A stretch of 64,000 bases of DNA. Source: Papiliotrema nemorosa (taxonomy: Eukaryota; Basidiomycota; Tremellomycetes; Tremellales; Rhynchogastremaceae). This document shows positions 1 through 13,279 of the stretch, piece after piece (position 1 is the first letter of the stretch; each line of letters begins with the position of its first letter). The notes beneath the pieces were generated by a model, which ran no database searches, was not told the DNA's origin, and was given only the letters and a program-made list of their open reading frames with translations. Position numbers and translations under genes: made by a program. The stretch spans positions 868,001 to 932,000 of the forward strand of contig JASKOT010000003.1 of NCBI GenBank assembly GCA_032158125.1, written 5' to 3'.

Positions 1-59
1 CAAATACCCCCTACCTTCTTCCTCTCGCCACCACACACAAATTCACACTCGACTCACAG

Positions 60-1619
60 GTCCTCGAGCGGACAACTTTCGTAAGGTCTCCGCACCCCGT
101 ACATCCGCCCCTGCGAACCTAGCCAAACCCACCTCGTCCGCTCATCCTACCCGACCTCTTGTCCCGAGCAAGACAGGCCCCGCCTTCATGCGATTCGCCG
201 ATATGCTCGAGCGTCCTGGTCCGATCACGAGGCAGGATAGTCCTATCATCAAAACCTCTCGATCGGTTCAAGACCGCATTGCCGCTTTAGCAGAAGTGGC
301 TCAGGTCGACCCAACTCGGATCGCTGCTGAGGCGGCCAGTATCGGTCATAGGGTCACCGAGGTACGTCGACAAGCACCTTCCGGTACTCCGAGCCGTCCT
401 ACAGTGAGACTAGATAACACCGATGAGCCAGCCAGAGTCACGCCAAACAGCCGATCGTCCTGGTCGAATTCATCGGCAGATCTCAATCGACCGCTTCCTC
501 CCATTCCCACGGAAGATGAGGAAACTCCAACAAGACGAAGCGAGACTGAGGCAGAACACACGCCTACCAGAAAAGGTGCGATCAAACGGAAATCAGTCCC
601 GGCCCTCCTTGCGACTAACATGATCGATCCTTCGCCTTTGGTCATCCCCGAGGTCCTCTGTGGCGTGACCAAAGAAGAGCAGCCGAATGCGGGAGAAATT
701 CCAATGAGCGCATCCCAACTCATCAGAAACACTCTCAACTGGCTCGAACAAAGTGACAAACAGCGTGAGGTCTCCCGATCTTACCAGGCCCCAGCGCCAA
801 GAGACGAACGGGCAGGCCCGACTGGCCCTAGAAGCTACCATGTGAGTGCTTCAGCTGACGAGAGTTGTCTGACATGTCAGAACACGATGCGATCATTAAC
901 TTCGAGCTCTACACTCTCCAGTATGGGCATCAGGACACCTCCAGAACAACCGATGGGTGATTACTTCCTTTCGGCAAACAGCACCGACGCCGATGAGGAT
1001 ATCGCGAGAAAGCTACAGGCGATGTTCAACGATCTTGAAGATCATCAGATCTTGAGCGACGAGCGATTCGCCGGCCAGCTGCAGCTGGAGGAGGATACCA
1101 ATGGGGAGGTTGCTCACTTTGTGTCGCAGGGACAATCCAAAAAGGCGACCGTCAATCCACCGGCAGCTGGTGTCAGCCATGTCCATTCAATCCGCGCAAA
1201 GATCGAAAGCGCCAATTCTCCTACGCAGCTCAGCGCTCGAGTAGCTCCTTTGCAGGCGTCCACAACAGGCGTTCGGGTTTTCGGTCGGACCGCGAGCAAT
1301 CCGTCGCCGACGGCTGTAGTTCCCCTTGGTCCGCTCAAACGAAACACTGTACCGATAGGTTCGACCGAGGCTGGACAGCATTTCATTCCATCGGGTAGGA
1401 GCTTTGATACCGTTAGGCAAGCCGCTCCTGCAGTTTCTGCGGCTTTACCCGTCCAAGCGAACCAGGGTCAGGCGGATATTGAGATGTTGCGCAAGGAACT
1501 TCGACCAGTCAAGACGGGTGATCGGGTCAGCGATCTTGTTCAGAGTTACGAGTCCCGCAAGGTGCGCGAGCGGAACGGTTGTTTGGACTATGGCTGACAG
1601 CATAGAGCAGTCGACCTAG
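60..1619 (+). CDS. 3' part of an unknown low-complexity protein (5' end outside window)
   Basis: The frame is open from the left edge and a likely intron acceptor (cacag) ends at 59, so this is the downstream exon of a gene that starts outside the window. From the first internal Met at 188 the product is about 470 residues. It is rich in Ser, Pro, Thr and charged residues and mostly predicted disordered by eye. One acidic segment (DEDIARKLQAMFNDLED then ERFAGQLQLEED, roughly residues 270-305 from that Met) has the LQ-rich helical look of ubiquitin-system proteins, but no domain is recognised. The end is either TGA at 1597, or a final 49-nt intron (1562-1610, gtgcgc donor, ctgac branch) leading to TAG at 1619; the second fits the local intron style. 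Function unknown. Confidence 0.6.
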
Positions 1620-2215
1620 CTCTTGGTATGTCGAAAGTCCAACAGAGACTGTGGTCACGCCCATTCGAAGTGAGTTTAACATGGAGTAAGCTTCAGCCTC
1701 AGGGTTAATCTTCAGCATTGGCGGACATCCTAGGTCGAGAGCACCTCGTCCGGTCTTCTGAACTCAGCATGGAAGGCAAACGAATGAGTGAGTCTGATTC
1801 TGCTGTGCCTAACCAGAGCTGATCGTAAAGTGGCCGAGGTCCGAGCGCGTCGACGTCAGACTCACGGTGTCGTCTAAGCATTTGCTGCAGTGAGCTGCCC
1901 CTGTTCTTCACACTCCTACAATGCCTGTCAAGACCCTTTACCACATGAACGGCTTTACCGAGGGCTTTAGGTGCCTGTAGCATGTAAAGTGCATGCAATT
2001 GTGTCGTACACTTTACTTCTTTGCCGAGAGCGTTGTATATCGTGTCTATTCTATTAGTGGCCATGTGTCCGGACTAGCTTCAGTCTTGACACTCTACTCG
2101 ACATGACCAAGCACGCCTTTGGCCCATCGTCGTAGGAGCCCTCGACCTCGATCATGTGCCGGAAAACCTTTTGGATCCCTGAGCCATCAATACTCCTCTT
2201 GAATGTGGGGATACA
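1620..2215. other. Intergenic, tail-to-tail
   Basis: Lies between the 3' ends of the partial gene and of the lipase. It contains a minus-strand ORF of 119 codons (1705-2064) with no recognisable domain or splice context, judged non-coding. Nothing else seen. Confidence 0.6.
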
Positions 2216-4085
2216 CTAGACGTACCGCACAATGGACACCGAGTGCGCATTTGCTACGTCGGGATACCAAGTGACGTATTTCTTCAGTGGCAGCTTGTTG
2301 AGCCATAATGCCATTCTGAGCTGACTATCCTTGAGAAGCACCTTGACCTTGGTCTCGCTCCCTCTGTGTGGTTGCGATAGGGAAGGACGAAGTTCTAATT
2401 CTGGGGAATCAAGAGCGGAGATGAGATCTGACTCCAAGCCCCTTTCCACACGACGAATGGCAGCTCGTAGGGACTGGACGGAAAGACCGGATGCCGAGTG
2501 TTCGGATGAGGAGGGCGAGGTACTGGATGGGGATGTTGCGGTTCGAGCGAGTTGTTGTAGGCGTTTTTGGCTATTTGTCAGATTGACAGCTCGAGAATAT
2601 CGGCAAACGACACCTACGAGCGCCTCGTGTCTAGAGCTAAGCGGGACATCATGAGGATGATCACCAGTGGTAGCATGATCGGAAAGAGGAGGATGATCAG
2701 CTGTTGGTTAGCATACTGAGAACCCTTGTGTTCGACTTTGAGGACTCACGTAGTTGAAAGGAAAGCGGTACCGAAGGACAGGAGGTAGAGTTCCCATTGA
2801 AATTCCCCAGCTCTTCTTCTTTGGCTTGACTTCGTCGGGCGGAGGCGCGGACCAATCCGTAATGATATCTCCCTCGTCTACATTTACGCTCAATCCTCTC
2901 GCATCCCATTCGAGAAAATGGTCCGTCGTTTCAATTGCAGCAGAGGGATAAGGTACAGTATGATCGTTCACCCTAGTTTGTCAGTAACACCTCGACGAAA
3001 CAAGTCAGGATAGCCACATACGCGTTGGCGAATATCTGGATGGTCTTGAATTGTCCTAAAGCATGTGAGAATACGAGGTCTATGATGAGCTTTCGAAGGG
3101 GGGTTTTTGCACAATGACTCACTGGGATCTGCCATGATCTCTAGAAGCGGTCTTGAATCCTCGTCTGAATACCTGTCCGTGACGTACAACTGCTCTCCTG
3201 ACCGAGAAAGCATCTTCGACCCTAGCCACACCAGCGTGGTCGATAGAAATGTGCCTAGAGATTAGCTGCGGCGGTACCGTGTGGTCAGGACCCACTATAT
3301 TTCGGTATACCGAGGTGCTAGATTGTCAACAGCATCTATGCGATTACTTACCGGCGTCGCGATCGTAGAAAAGGTTGTAGGTTGATGTTGGTCGAAGAAA
3401 GAAGGGGATCTCGAGTCTAGGAGTCCGATGAGGTACCGAGCGACCACTAATGTCAGGATGTCATAGTGTTGTCCAAACTCACGACCTCCAAGCGAATAAC
3501 CGGTCTATCTTATCAGCATCGTGTAGTTCAAGTAGACTCGGTCTCGAACGCACCACGCTGAATTTTGTGACTTTCTTGCCTTCTGCTTCTAGACTAGCAA
3601 TCTGTTGATCCACCTGATATCAGTGTCCTACCGGGCAGGGCGACACTTGGCGAAGATCGCATCGACTCACCTCCCACGCTACTCGGCTGGCGCAGACATC
3701 TATCCCATCATACGTGAGCTGCGAGGTCATACCGCCTGCAATGACAACTACCAGCTCTTCATCATCGTCATTTCCAGCATGGCCATCGCTGTGTCCATTC
3801 TCACTTGATAGAGATCCATTCGGGTCATTGTTGAGTTTCGTTTTGATGGTGGGATCTTCATCAGGCCCACTGACGGCAGTTGCCTTGTCTACCGCTCCAT
3901 GTCTCCTGGTCCACTCTTTCTCGAGCTCCTCCTCCGCGGCGAAGAGATGTGATGGAGAGCCTGGGACATTAGCGAGGCTTTGATCACACGGATGCTTGAA
4001 CACGAGGCTGGTAGGATTGCAAAGCTGACTTGCCCCAAAGTCCGTGTATCAGGAAGACAAGGTGAACCTCTCGCGCTGGACTCAT
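2216..4085 (-). CDS. Rog1-type serine lipase/esterase (DUF676), 455 aa
   Basis: Eleven exons (minus): 4085-4034, 3960-3671, 3613-3554, 3504-3483, 3446-3352, 3317-3296, 3254-3123, 3055-3022, 2972-2750, 2700-2618, 2570-2216; phases close to 456 codons. The product starts MSPAREVHLVFLIHGLWG. It carries the alpha/beta-hydrolase HGLWGSPSHL block at the N-terminus, the nucleophile elbow GYSLGGLVARYLIG near residue 140, TPHLGIPKYS, and the FANAVNDHTVPY block. A hydrophobic helix (about residues 315-330) and a basic tail suggest membrane attachment. These are family traits of fungal Rog1/DUF676 lipases, which act on acylglycerols or other membrane lipids; the substrate here is not evident. The first intron is GC-AG. 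The start is fixed by the HGLWG block lying just inside the first exon; a 9-nt triple repeat (tcatcgaac) overlaps the region just upstream of the ATG. Confidence 0.9.
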
Positions 4086-4308
4086 CGAACTCATCGAACT
4101 CATCGAACTCTGATGTAAGCCCCAGATCCGAAGAGAGACTTGATGCTCCGGGTCGTTGAGTGATGAAGAGGAAGTTGGGAAAGGTGAAGATAAGATGAGG
4201 GGATGGGTGACGTTTCAGACTGGACATGTCGGCTATTCAGGCACGCGACAAGAGCATTTGGCAGTGCCCTTTTACTTGCATACTGCAGGCAGCAAATCTG
4301 CATGTACT

Positions 4309-5403
4309 CTACGCGGAGAGAACCCATCCATCTGTCAATCTCTCATTGGCAGCGTCGAGTCCACCCCAGATGATGACCTTGCCATCTGCATGATCCGCAG
4401 CGAACCATCCCCTCTCTTTAGGTGTCTCCCCCTCTATCTTGATTTCTTCCCATGTGGACTGGGCAGGATCGAATGCCCATATGTCTCCCCAGAAATTTCC
4501 AGCTGCATCGTGTCCACCTGTAGGGGAAGGTTTGCCTTCGCCAAAAAAGGTCACGATCCGTCCACCGAGTGGAAGCAGTGCATGTACCGATCTCGGCCCC
4601 GGGATCGTCCCGCCAGCCGTGAGGTCTGTTGTATCTTCTCGACTGAGCTCAGCTGTATCGCCAAATTCTATCGTCTCCCACTTTGACTCGGTAAGACTTT
4701 GTGCCAGTGTGAGGCAATCAACGGATCCACCGAGCTCCGTCTTCCCGTTGAAACCTCCAAATCGCCAGATCTTGCCATCGTGATACGTGATAGCCGTCCC
4801 ACCTCGTGTATCTCCCGGCCCCTCGGGACCCTTTGTCCAGCTCTTTGTTGAAACATCGAAGAACCAAGTATCCCTCAGTCGACCGGTAGAAGCATCTCCA
4901 CACCCAGCATGGACGACAAGGTGAGTCGGAGTCGCTGTGGCTGTGTGATAGGACCTCGCACAGGGAAATATATCGGTGGAGGGGAGGAGTTTGGACCAAG
5001 TGGATGTAGCAGGGGAGAAGGAGTACACGGCTCCTGATTCATCCAGTGGAGACATGGCAGGACCACCTCGCTATTGTCAATCGCGCTCTTGCTATTATGA
5101 CTCACCCCTCCAAAGATGTAGATTGAGCCATCGATGACCCCGGAAACTTGACCAACTCGTGCTTCCGGTACATCACCCTTCCCATCGATTCGAGTGTACG
5201 AGCCTGATGTCACATCGACCACATGCAAAGCATTGTCGACAGGTTCTCGTGGGTTGATCTCCCTGGTTATCAGCACAGTCAAAACGATGAGAGGTATTCG
5301 CTTACCCGCCAAAGATGTACGCCTTGTTATCGATAAGCGAGATGGAATGGGACGATCTGGGAAGGGCGGCTGTGCCAACCTTGGTCCATCGATAGGTCGA
5401 CAT
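4309..5403 (-). CDS. Kelch-repeat beta-propeller protein, 338 aa
   Basis: Exons (minus) 5403-5306, 5262-5106, 5070-4309; 339 codons in phase. Kelch blades are visible as repeated GG doublets with downstream Trp: KAYIFGGE, SIYIFGGRGG, WRFGGFNG, IVTFFGEG and VIIWGGLD, each followed by a strand ending near W. There is no other domain, signal peptide or membrane segment, so the whole protein is one propeller of about five to six blades. The conserved block FGGRGGPAMSPLDESGAVYSF is typical of short fungal kelch proteins that are probable cytosolic adaptors; no enzyme activity can be assigned. It is divergently transcribed from HXL1. Confidence 0.88.
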
Positions 5404-6110
5404 GGTGGAGACTGATCTTAGAATAGGTGAACAAGTCCGTACGATCCTCATAGACTGTAAAAGGGGTAAAGAGTGGGACGACTCCAAGCGTGAAGGGGAT
5501 GGCGAGACCGCAGAGTCCTCGGTTTTGTGAGGAATAAGCGGTGACAAGATCTCGGACCGAGTGATTACCTTGGAGAGGCTATGCCCGTCCTTGATCCAGG
5601 CCAAATGAGCTTGGAGCTGCAGCGAGGATATTCATGCTCTCCAGCTGCAGCTATGCCCCTCTAGGCGAGCTTGTGCTGCACCCTTTACCTCGTCTTTATC
5701 GTTATCGATCCGCCCCAAGGTGCCACTAATCAGATAGACCAGATTGTCCGGCAGGGCGGACAAGTCCGCTCACTCTAATTCAGGCCATGTTTCAAACTCA
5801 AAATGGCGATGCTCAGGGGCTAGTCTGGGATATTCAGGGAAAAGGGAGGCCAGACTGTGGAGCGTCGCAATCCCTCCCATTATAAGTACCCCCCTTCCAC
5901 GTCGACAACTCCCCCCCGTTCACACCCATCTTCTTCTCTTTTCTTTGTTCTTCCACGTCCCCTTTGCCTTGTAACAACACCTTCCACCACGACAATCCAC
6001 GCACCTCTGATTGTAGACTGACCTCTTGTAGACCTCCTCTTCATTCATTTCGCTTGTTTCTCTTTTTCATTCTCATCTAGCATATACATTCTCACACCCT
6101 GTCCCTAGCC
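5404..6110. promoter_or_regulatory. Divergent promoter region kelch / HXL1
   Basis: About 700 bases between two outward-facing starts. A possible TATA-like element (attataag) lies near 5879 and a long C/T-rich tract at about 5885-5990 precedes HXL1. No specific operator is claimed. Confidence 0.5.
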
Positions 6111-7364
6111 ATGTCGATCACTCAAAACGCCGTCGCTTCTTCGTCCAAACGATTCTCACCCTCCACGTCGACACCCCCTACCAAGCGAGCTCGTCCTTCC
6201 TCAAACAAGGCGGAATCTGTTCACGATGATGCAGACGATATGAGCGAGGACGATGTGGGAGACAACGAGGACGAAGCCTCTCGTGCCAAGGCGGCCCGAA
6301 AGGAGGCAAGGGTGAGCGAATTCAAACGTCATAGCATATCTTTTCGCTGACATGCAGACGATTCGAAATCGAGAGTCTGCGCAACGATCGCGAAACCAAC
6401 GCAAAGCACACCTTGCACACCTCGAACAACGCGTTCTCGCCCTTGAAGCAGAGAACCGTGCGCTTCGTGCTGGAGATACACCGCCACCCGCACGTGCATC
6501 GTCGGCCGAAAGGGAATCTTCCCCTGCGCAAAGTGTCATTTCACTCGCACAAGACCTTGGCATTCCACCCGAGATTGTCAGCTCGTCTGGCGGGGTGAGC
6601 TTGGCCACGGTCGCTCCCCCACCTGCCGATCTCGACGTCAAACCGGTCATTGCCGCCTCGCCTACTCCGGTACAACTCGCCGACAATGTCTCGGTCAACC
6701 ACCTCCAAGCCGAAAACGCGGGTCTCAAAGAACGAGTGGGTCTGTTGACAAACCTTGTCAAGCAGCTCTTCGCACTGGCCAATCTCGATGCAACGTCTAC
6801 CGTACCAGCCCCGACTCAAGTGGAACCCCTTCAATCGGTCGAATGGTCAGCCGCCGCACCAACTCTTTCACCCAACATCTTTGCCGCTCAACCTTTACAA
6901 CCTCCTACTGCCATCCTCCCGACTCCTACTCTACCCTCCGAGACCGAAGTGAACCTCGCTTGCCATCCAGCAGTGATGGTAACCCGTGCTACACCTAGCC
7001 GGGCCCTGCAGCGGGCGAGGACACCTTCACTTTTGGCTCCTTCGGAGATGAGCTTGGATCGTTTGGAAATGGTGGCCAAGGTGGTCATCCAATTGGCGAA
7101 GTTGCGCGGAATGACAACATGTACCCTTTCCACTTGGAACAAAATGGGTACCAGAACGGGTTCGAGGCGTCGTTTGGCGAGGTGCAACAGGCGGCAGTCG
7201 GCACGAACGACTGGGATGAGGAGATGAGAAAGTTGTTGGAGAATTTGGAAGCGAGAGGGGTGGCTGCGGAGAATGAACCGAAGGTAGAGGTCAAGGATGG
7301 GTTGACGGGATGGCCATGGGAGAATGGGATGGCAAGTGAAACCATGTTGGGGTTGGCCGTGTGA
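6111..7364 (+). CDS. HXL1: HXL1 (Hac1/Xbp1-like) bZIP transcription factor with Ire1-type intron
   Basis: Spliceosomal exons are 6111-6311 and 6358 onward. The bZIP basic region IRNRESAQRSRNQRK (N-x7-R) follows the first intron, with a leucine-zipper segment LAHLEQRVLALEAENRAL; this is the DNA-binding and dimerisation unit that drives the unfolded-protein response in the nucleus. Read straight through, the frame stops at 7225-7227 (356 aa). A second, clearly coding frame (FGSFGDELGSFGNGG through TMLGLAV, stop 7362-7364) is out of phase. Removing 6971-7008 (38 nt) joins the two frames exactly and gives 389 aa. Both ends of that segment carry the CNG/CNG signature of Ire1 sites rather than GT-AG. 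In Cryptococcus, HXL1 mRNA is known to be spliced by Ire1 under ER stress. The spliced tail is acidic and likely activating. Confidence 0.93.
6963..7016 (+). promoter_or_regulatory. Predicted Ire1 cleavage stem-loops bounding a 38-nt cytoplasmic intron
   Basis: The 5' site is a perfect 5-bp hairpin, CCATC (6963-6967) and GATGG (6975-6979), with a 7-nt loop CAGCAGT. Cleavage is predicted between 6970 and 6971 (CNG|CNGN). The 3' site has the loop CTGCAGC (7006-7012) on a short GC stem (GCCC/GGGC), cleaved between 7008 and 7009. Joining 6970 to 7009 restores the downstream reading frame. Confidence 0.85.
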
Positions 7365-8733
7365 GGAGATGAAGAAGAGGGACATGATACCGGCTCGACA
7401 CACGATACCGCTTGAGGAGAACACCACCATTCGACAAAAACGAAAAGTAGTTTTCAGACAAACTCTGGGATAGACACGCTGGGCACCTACAATCGGCCTC
7501 TAAACGTCAAGAAATATTCGCGTTGAATTGAAGTCTCGGCCACTCTTCACTGTCAGGACGGTTCCGCCATTATCGATCCGCAGTGCACCCGCTCGCCGAG
7601 AGGCTTGAGCCGTGTACGCGTGAGCGCTGGCAATTGGACCGTCCTCGCAGTTGAGGTGGAAGTGACCTAGAGGATATGAGATGATTCATCTGACGCCAAG
7701 TCGTCGAGAGGGGGATCCAGACGTGGCATCACCTTGAGCATCGGAGTATACATGGAGGATCTCAGGAGACTGGTCGTGACATATCGTAGTATATATACAA
7801 TATGGCTAGCTTGATGCAGCTCACGTGGAAATGCCTTTTGCGCCTGTTTCTGGGCACGCCTCATGTCATAACGCTGTAGATTTGACGACCGCTGATACAT
7901 AGACAGCGCAATCAATTGACTGCAGCCTTCTCGAAAGCAATACCAATACCATCGCCCTCTCATGTGCGATCCACCTCTTCGAGTATGATCTGATCGGGTA
8001 CCAGATCTGAGCTTTCTTATAATCTGATCGGCGTCCAGACCTCTCCGACAGTCTCGCACGGCATGAAGAGAAGTGTTTTCGGAAAACGAAAACTGAAACA
8101 AGCGTCATCGGAGACCAAACTGTTCGGATAAGAAATCGGAAGATTGAGGTTGTCCAAATCAGGTCGGTCGGGAACCTGAAAGCGCTCAGTTCGGAGACCA
8201 AAAATTGCCGATGATCTTAAGACGTGCACCAAGAACACTCTTGGAGACCACAAAACGCCCAAAGCTTTCCGCAAGATCCAAGAGCGCATGTAGGAGCACC
8301 AATCTCCCAAGACATGAAACGTCCTGCTCGAGGTTGCAGAAGCACTCCTTTATCCCGCCGCCAGCACCATGCATGATGATCTATCTACTGCAGGGCCGCG
8401 CAATGTTTAAGCCAAACCGCTCCATACTCGTTACGTTTCGTACTTGATTGATGCTATGCAAATATATGTATGTCAGGAGGGAGTAAACCAGAAAATGGCA
8501 GTTGAAGCCGGGGAGAGAAAAAGTGAGAAGACCGAAAAGAGACTGAGAAGCGTTATATGCGATAACCATCGAAAGCGAACAGAGGGTATGCAGTGATTGG
8601 GTGATAAGGCAAACTGGTCGGGGGTATATATGTAATTTTTTTCGTAAAACAGTCGCCGAGTCAATTACCAGCCTAGATCCATACTGATGGACTAGACACG
8701 TTGCAGGCAGTTGAGGCCCATAATGCTACGCGT
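7365..8733. other. Intergenic, convergent 3' ends of HXL1 and SAH1
   Basis: About 1.37 kb with only short ORFs lacking domains. It must hold the 3' UTRs of both neighbours. No RNA gene or repeat recognised. Confidence 0.6.
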
Positions 8734-10503
<1,770 letters not shown>

Positions 10504-12877
10504 ATGGACGAGGAAGCGGATCTAGCTCTGCTGGTAAGGCATTGGTGACTCGACCCAAGCTCATCGTCCAGGATCAGCACCTCCTCAAGACCAATGCACT
10601 TAGTCAACGCATGACTAGTAAGCAATCACGTGGATTCTATCTGACAAGATAGATATCCTCGCGCAATTGGACACCCGGCTATCACGTCTGGACAAAAGTA
10701 TCGCTCCGCTAGGGCTACAACCTCTCACGCGCAAGGCTGCAAGTAAGTGCTATGGTCATTCCCACTCTAACACCTAGATATAGACGCAGTCATCCTCTCA
10801 CTTTCCCCTCAGACAAGTGCACCTGCATCAAAAGTTGCACCGCTGTCCAGACCGCCGCCTCATTCCCGCAATGTCTCTTCCGCTTCTTCCAAAGCATCCA
10901 CCGTGAAAGGGTACTCTCTCGACCCACCCCTTACCCCTATCGCCTCGATGCCAGGAACAGGTACCGCAACTCCAGCAGACGAGACGGCTCTGCTCACTCG
11001 TGGGCCTGATATTATGGCTTTGGGCGAATATTTCACCGCTATGGACGGTGTCATCGGTGATCTTGAACGCATGTGGAAAGGGTTTACCGAGGGACGAGGA
11101 GGAGCCAGAGAGGCTGGCGTGAAAGATCTTGTGAGTATGTAGTCGCTCCCCCAGGGCTCATGTCAGTCCAAATTGGTCGAGGTCGGCTTTGGTGGCCTGG
11201 TCGAGCTGTTTCTGAAGCTGTCCGGTGAAGGAATGGGTAAACTCTTTGACCCTGAGCACTTGCTTGAGACTGGTAGGTGAACGAGGTGGCCAAACGCTGA
11301 TTCTCAGGACCGCCAACACCTCCAAATTTCTTCCAGGCGCTGAGCACGCTCCAGCCGCTGTCTACGCGTATCGATCAGATACTCGGCCCTGCTACACCCA
11401 CTCCAAAGACGGATACCATCGTGCGACCCATTTTTGACAAGGCGATGGCAGATTTTGCCAGGCTGCGCGGCGACTGGATACGTAGGTCTCTCAACCGAAT
11501 GGTTGTCAAGGTCGAAGAAATCGACGAGGGAGGAATATGGGCAGGTAGAGGAACTGAGAAGGTCCGAGGTTTGGTCGACCTTTGGGAAGCGATGATTGTA
11601 GTCATCGAGGTGAGTCAGGCCAGTATATCCTTCTGATAATCAGGCGGAGACGCTCGTGATAACGACATTGTTCCCGCATCAACCCCCTGCGTCTTACCTA
11701 CCTGCGGGGATGGTTCAGCCTCTCAACCTTGTCAACTCGGCACTCCAGCCTACCCTAAGTGTAATCAAGAAGTCATTATCCTCACACACGTTTCCCGCAA
11801 TCGATCTGTACCAATCTCTTACCCGAACTCAGGGCAAATGGGACGCCGTTCTTTCCAAATGCTACTCGATGGCTCACGTCAACACTTCATCCGACCAGGC
11901 GCGTGATTTGCAGACAGCTCTGACGACTCCGCTATCGACACTACGGGGCTTGGTCTTGCGATCGTTCCCGGAAATGCTTGTCGACATCCGTACCACCTCC
12001 GGTGGATCGAGCACGACGTCCGCTATCAGCGATACCACTCATTCCACTCTGACCTATCTTGAAACACTGCCAGCATATGAAAAAACTGTCGAATCATTGC
12101 TCGGGAGGAGTCAGAGCGAGAGAAGTTGGCTGATGGGTGCCAAGGATCCACCTAGCCCTGCGAGGAACGCGAAAGATGAGGGAGGTGTTGTCAACCTCTA
12201 TGTCGGTGAGTGGTGGGTCCGAGTCGATGCTCACACCAAGCGGATGTACTCGGGACCTTGCTCATCTACCTGGACGGCAAGGCGCGTCCTATGCGTCGGC
12301 CAGTCGGTCAAGCTTTCCTCTTGAACAATTGTACGTGCCGAGTCCGAAGTCTGCACTAACTCTGCAGTGTCGCACATACGGAACACGACTTCCTCGTTCC
12401 ATTCTGATATCATCGGTCCGAGCGCGGAAGACATGCTTAATAAAGCATTCAGAGATGCCAAAACGTAAGCCCAGGTGGATGACTCCCTAACGAGCAGTCA
12501 ATATCTTGGGGAATGGAGCAATCTCGCCGGTCTGTTGAACAGCACGCACACACCTCGTTTCGGCAACAACCCGCTCGGTCACTCGGAAAAAAGCAATCTG
12601 AAGGAAGGGGCGACGACGTTTTTTGATCGTCTGGCAGAATTGGAGCGAATATGCGCAGAGTACCCATTGAACAGGCAAGATCCAGACATGAGGGATCGCG
12701 TGGCAAAGGAAGTGGAAGACACGGTCGTTGGCGGATACCGAGTGTTTTATGGCAAGTGCCAAGGAAAGGGACTGGAGAAGTGTGAGTAAATTCCGGGCGC
12801 GCCAGGTGTTGATACTTGCAGATACAAGAGGTACACCGGAAGAAGTGGGCAGGCGGATCCAGGCGATCTTTCGATAA
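10504..12877 (+). CDS. EXO70: Exocyst subunit Exo70, 671 aa
   Basis: Eleven exons: 10504-10533, 10572-10617, 10653-10742, 10778-11130, 11167-11272, 11308-11609, 11644-12205, 12241-12330, 12368-12464, 12498-12781, 12822-12877; 672 codons in phase. Exo70 is the exocyst subunit that binds PI(4,5)P2 and Rho GTPases at the plasma membrane to tether secretory vesicles. The N-terminal helix (DQHLLKTNALSQRMT, ILAQLDTRLSRLDKSI) and the central helical-rod motifs (PDIMALGEYFTAMDGVIGDL, YVADVLGTLLIYLDGKARP) are diagnostic. The C-terminus KYTRGTPEEVGRRIQAIFR ends like the family, basic and helical. Length is close to yeast Exo70. Confidence 0.92.
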
Positions 12878-12916
12878 TGATATATCATGCGCTCCATCAA
12901 TTTATGACAGTATCAT

Positions 12917-13279
12917 CTATTTAGTCTGGCTGACTGCGTCGACGAAGGCGACCTGTCGTCAGCGAGACACTGCCTGATCGCTCACCAAAGTCTCTTGCAT
13001 CTCGGTTCTGAACGGCTCTCCATCGTCATCGAAGTGGGCCGGGAAAGAAACCTAAGAATGAGCTATAGCTGTAGGCACGGCTCACCTCGAGTTTTCTGCC
13101 CGGCACGGTATCAGGCTGTACCGAGTCGATCTGCCGATCAGATGGCGCAACATGTATGTATGCTGATGACACACCTTAGCGGGCTCAGTACCGACCAAGA
13201 CTGACGAGAATTGCGCTTCAGCCGTCATGTTCTTCAGTACAAAGATCTGGCCAGTGATGCAGTCTGCCTGCGAGCTCAT
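12917..13279 (-). CDS. Small orphan protein, 83 aa, four exons
   Basis: Exons (minus) 13279-13175, 13130-13086, 13051-12986, 12952-12917. All introns are gt-ag, 31-44 nt, and all four exons join in phase to TAG, which argues it is real. The product starts MSSQADCITGQIFVLKNMTAE and ends ETLVAFVDAVSQTK; it has no signal peptide or membrane segment. By eye there is a faint resemblance to proteasome-assembly chaperone 3 (a GQIFVL strand and a LVAFV helix at the right spacing), but this is not asserted. Further 5' exons cannot be excluded because the frame stays open upstream of the chosen Met. It is tail-to-tail with EXO70. Confidence 0.6.

Noticed and set aside
1705..2064. Minus-strand ORF of 119 codons
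   Set aside because: No homology by eye, no gene-like codon pattern, lies between two 3' ends.
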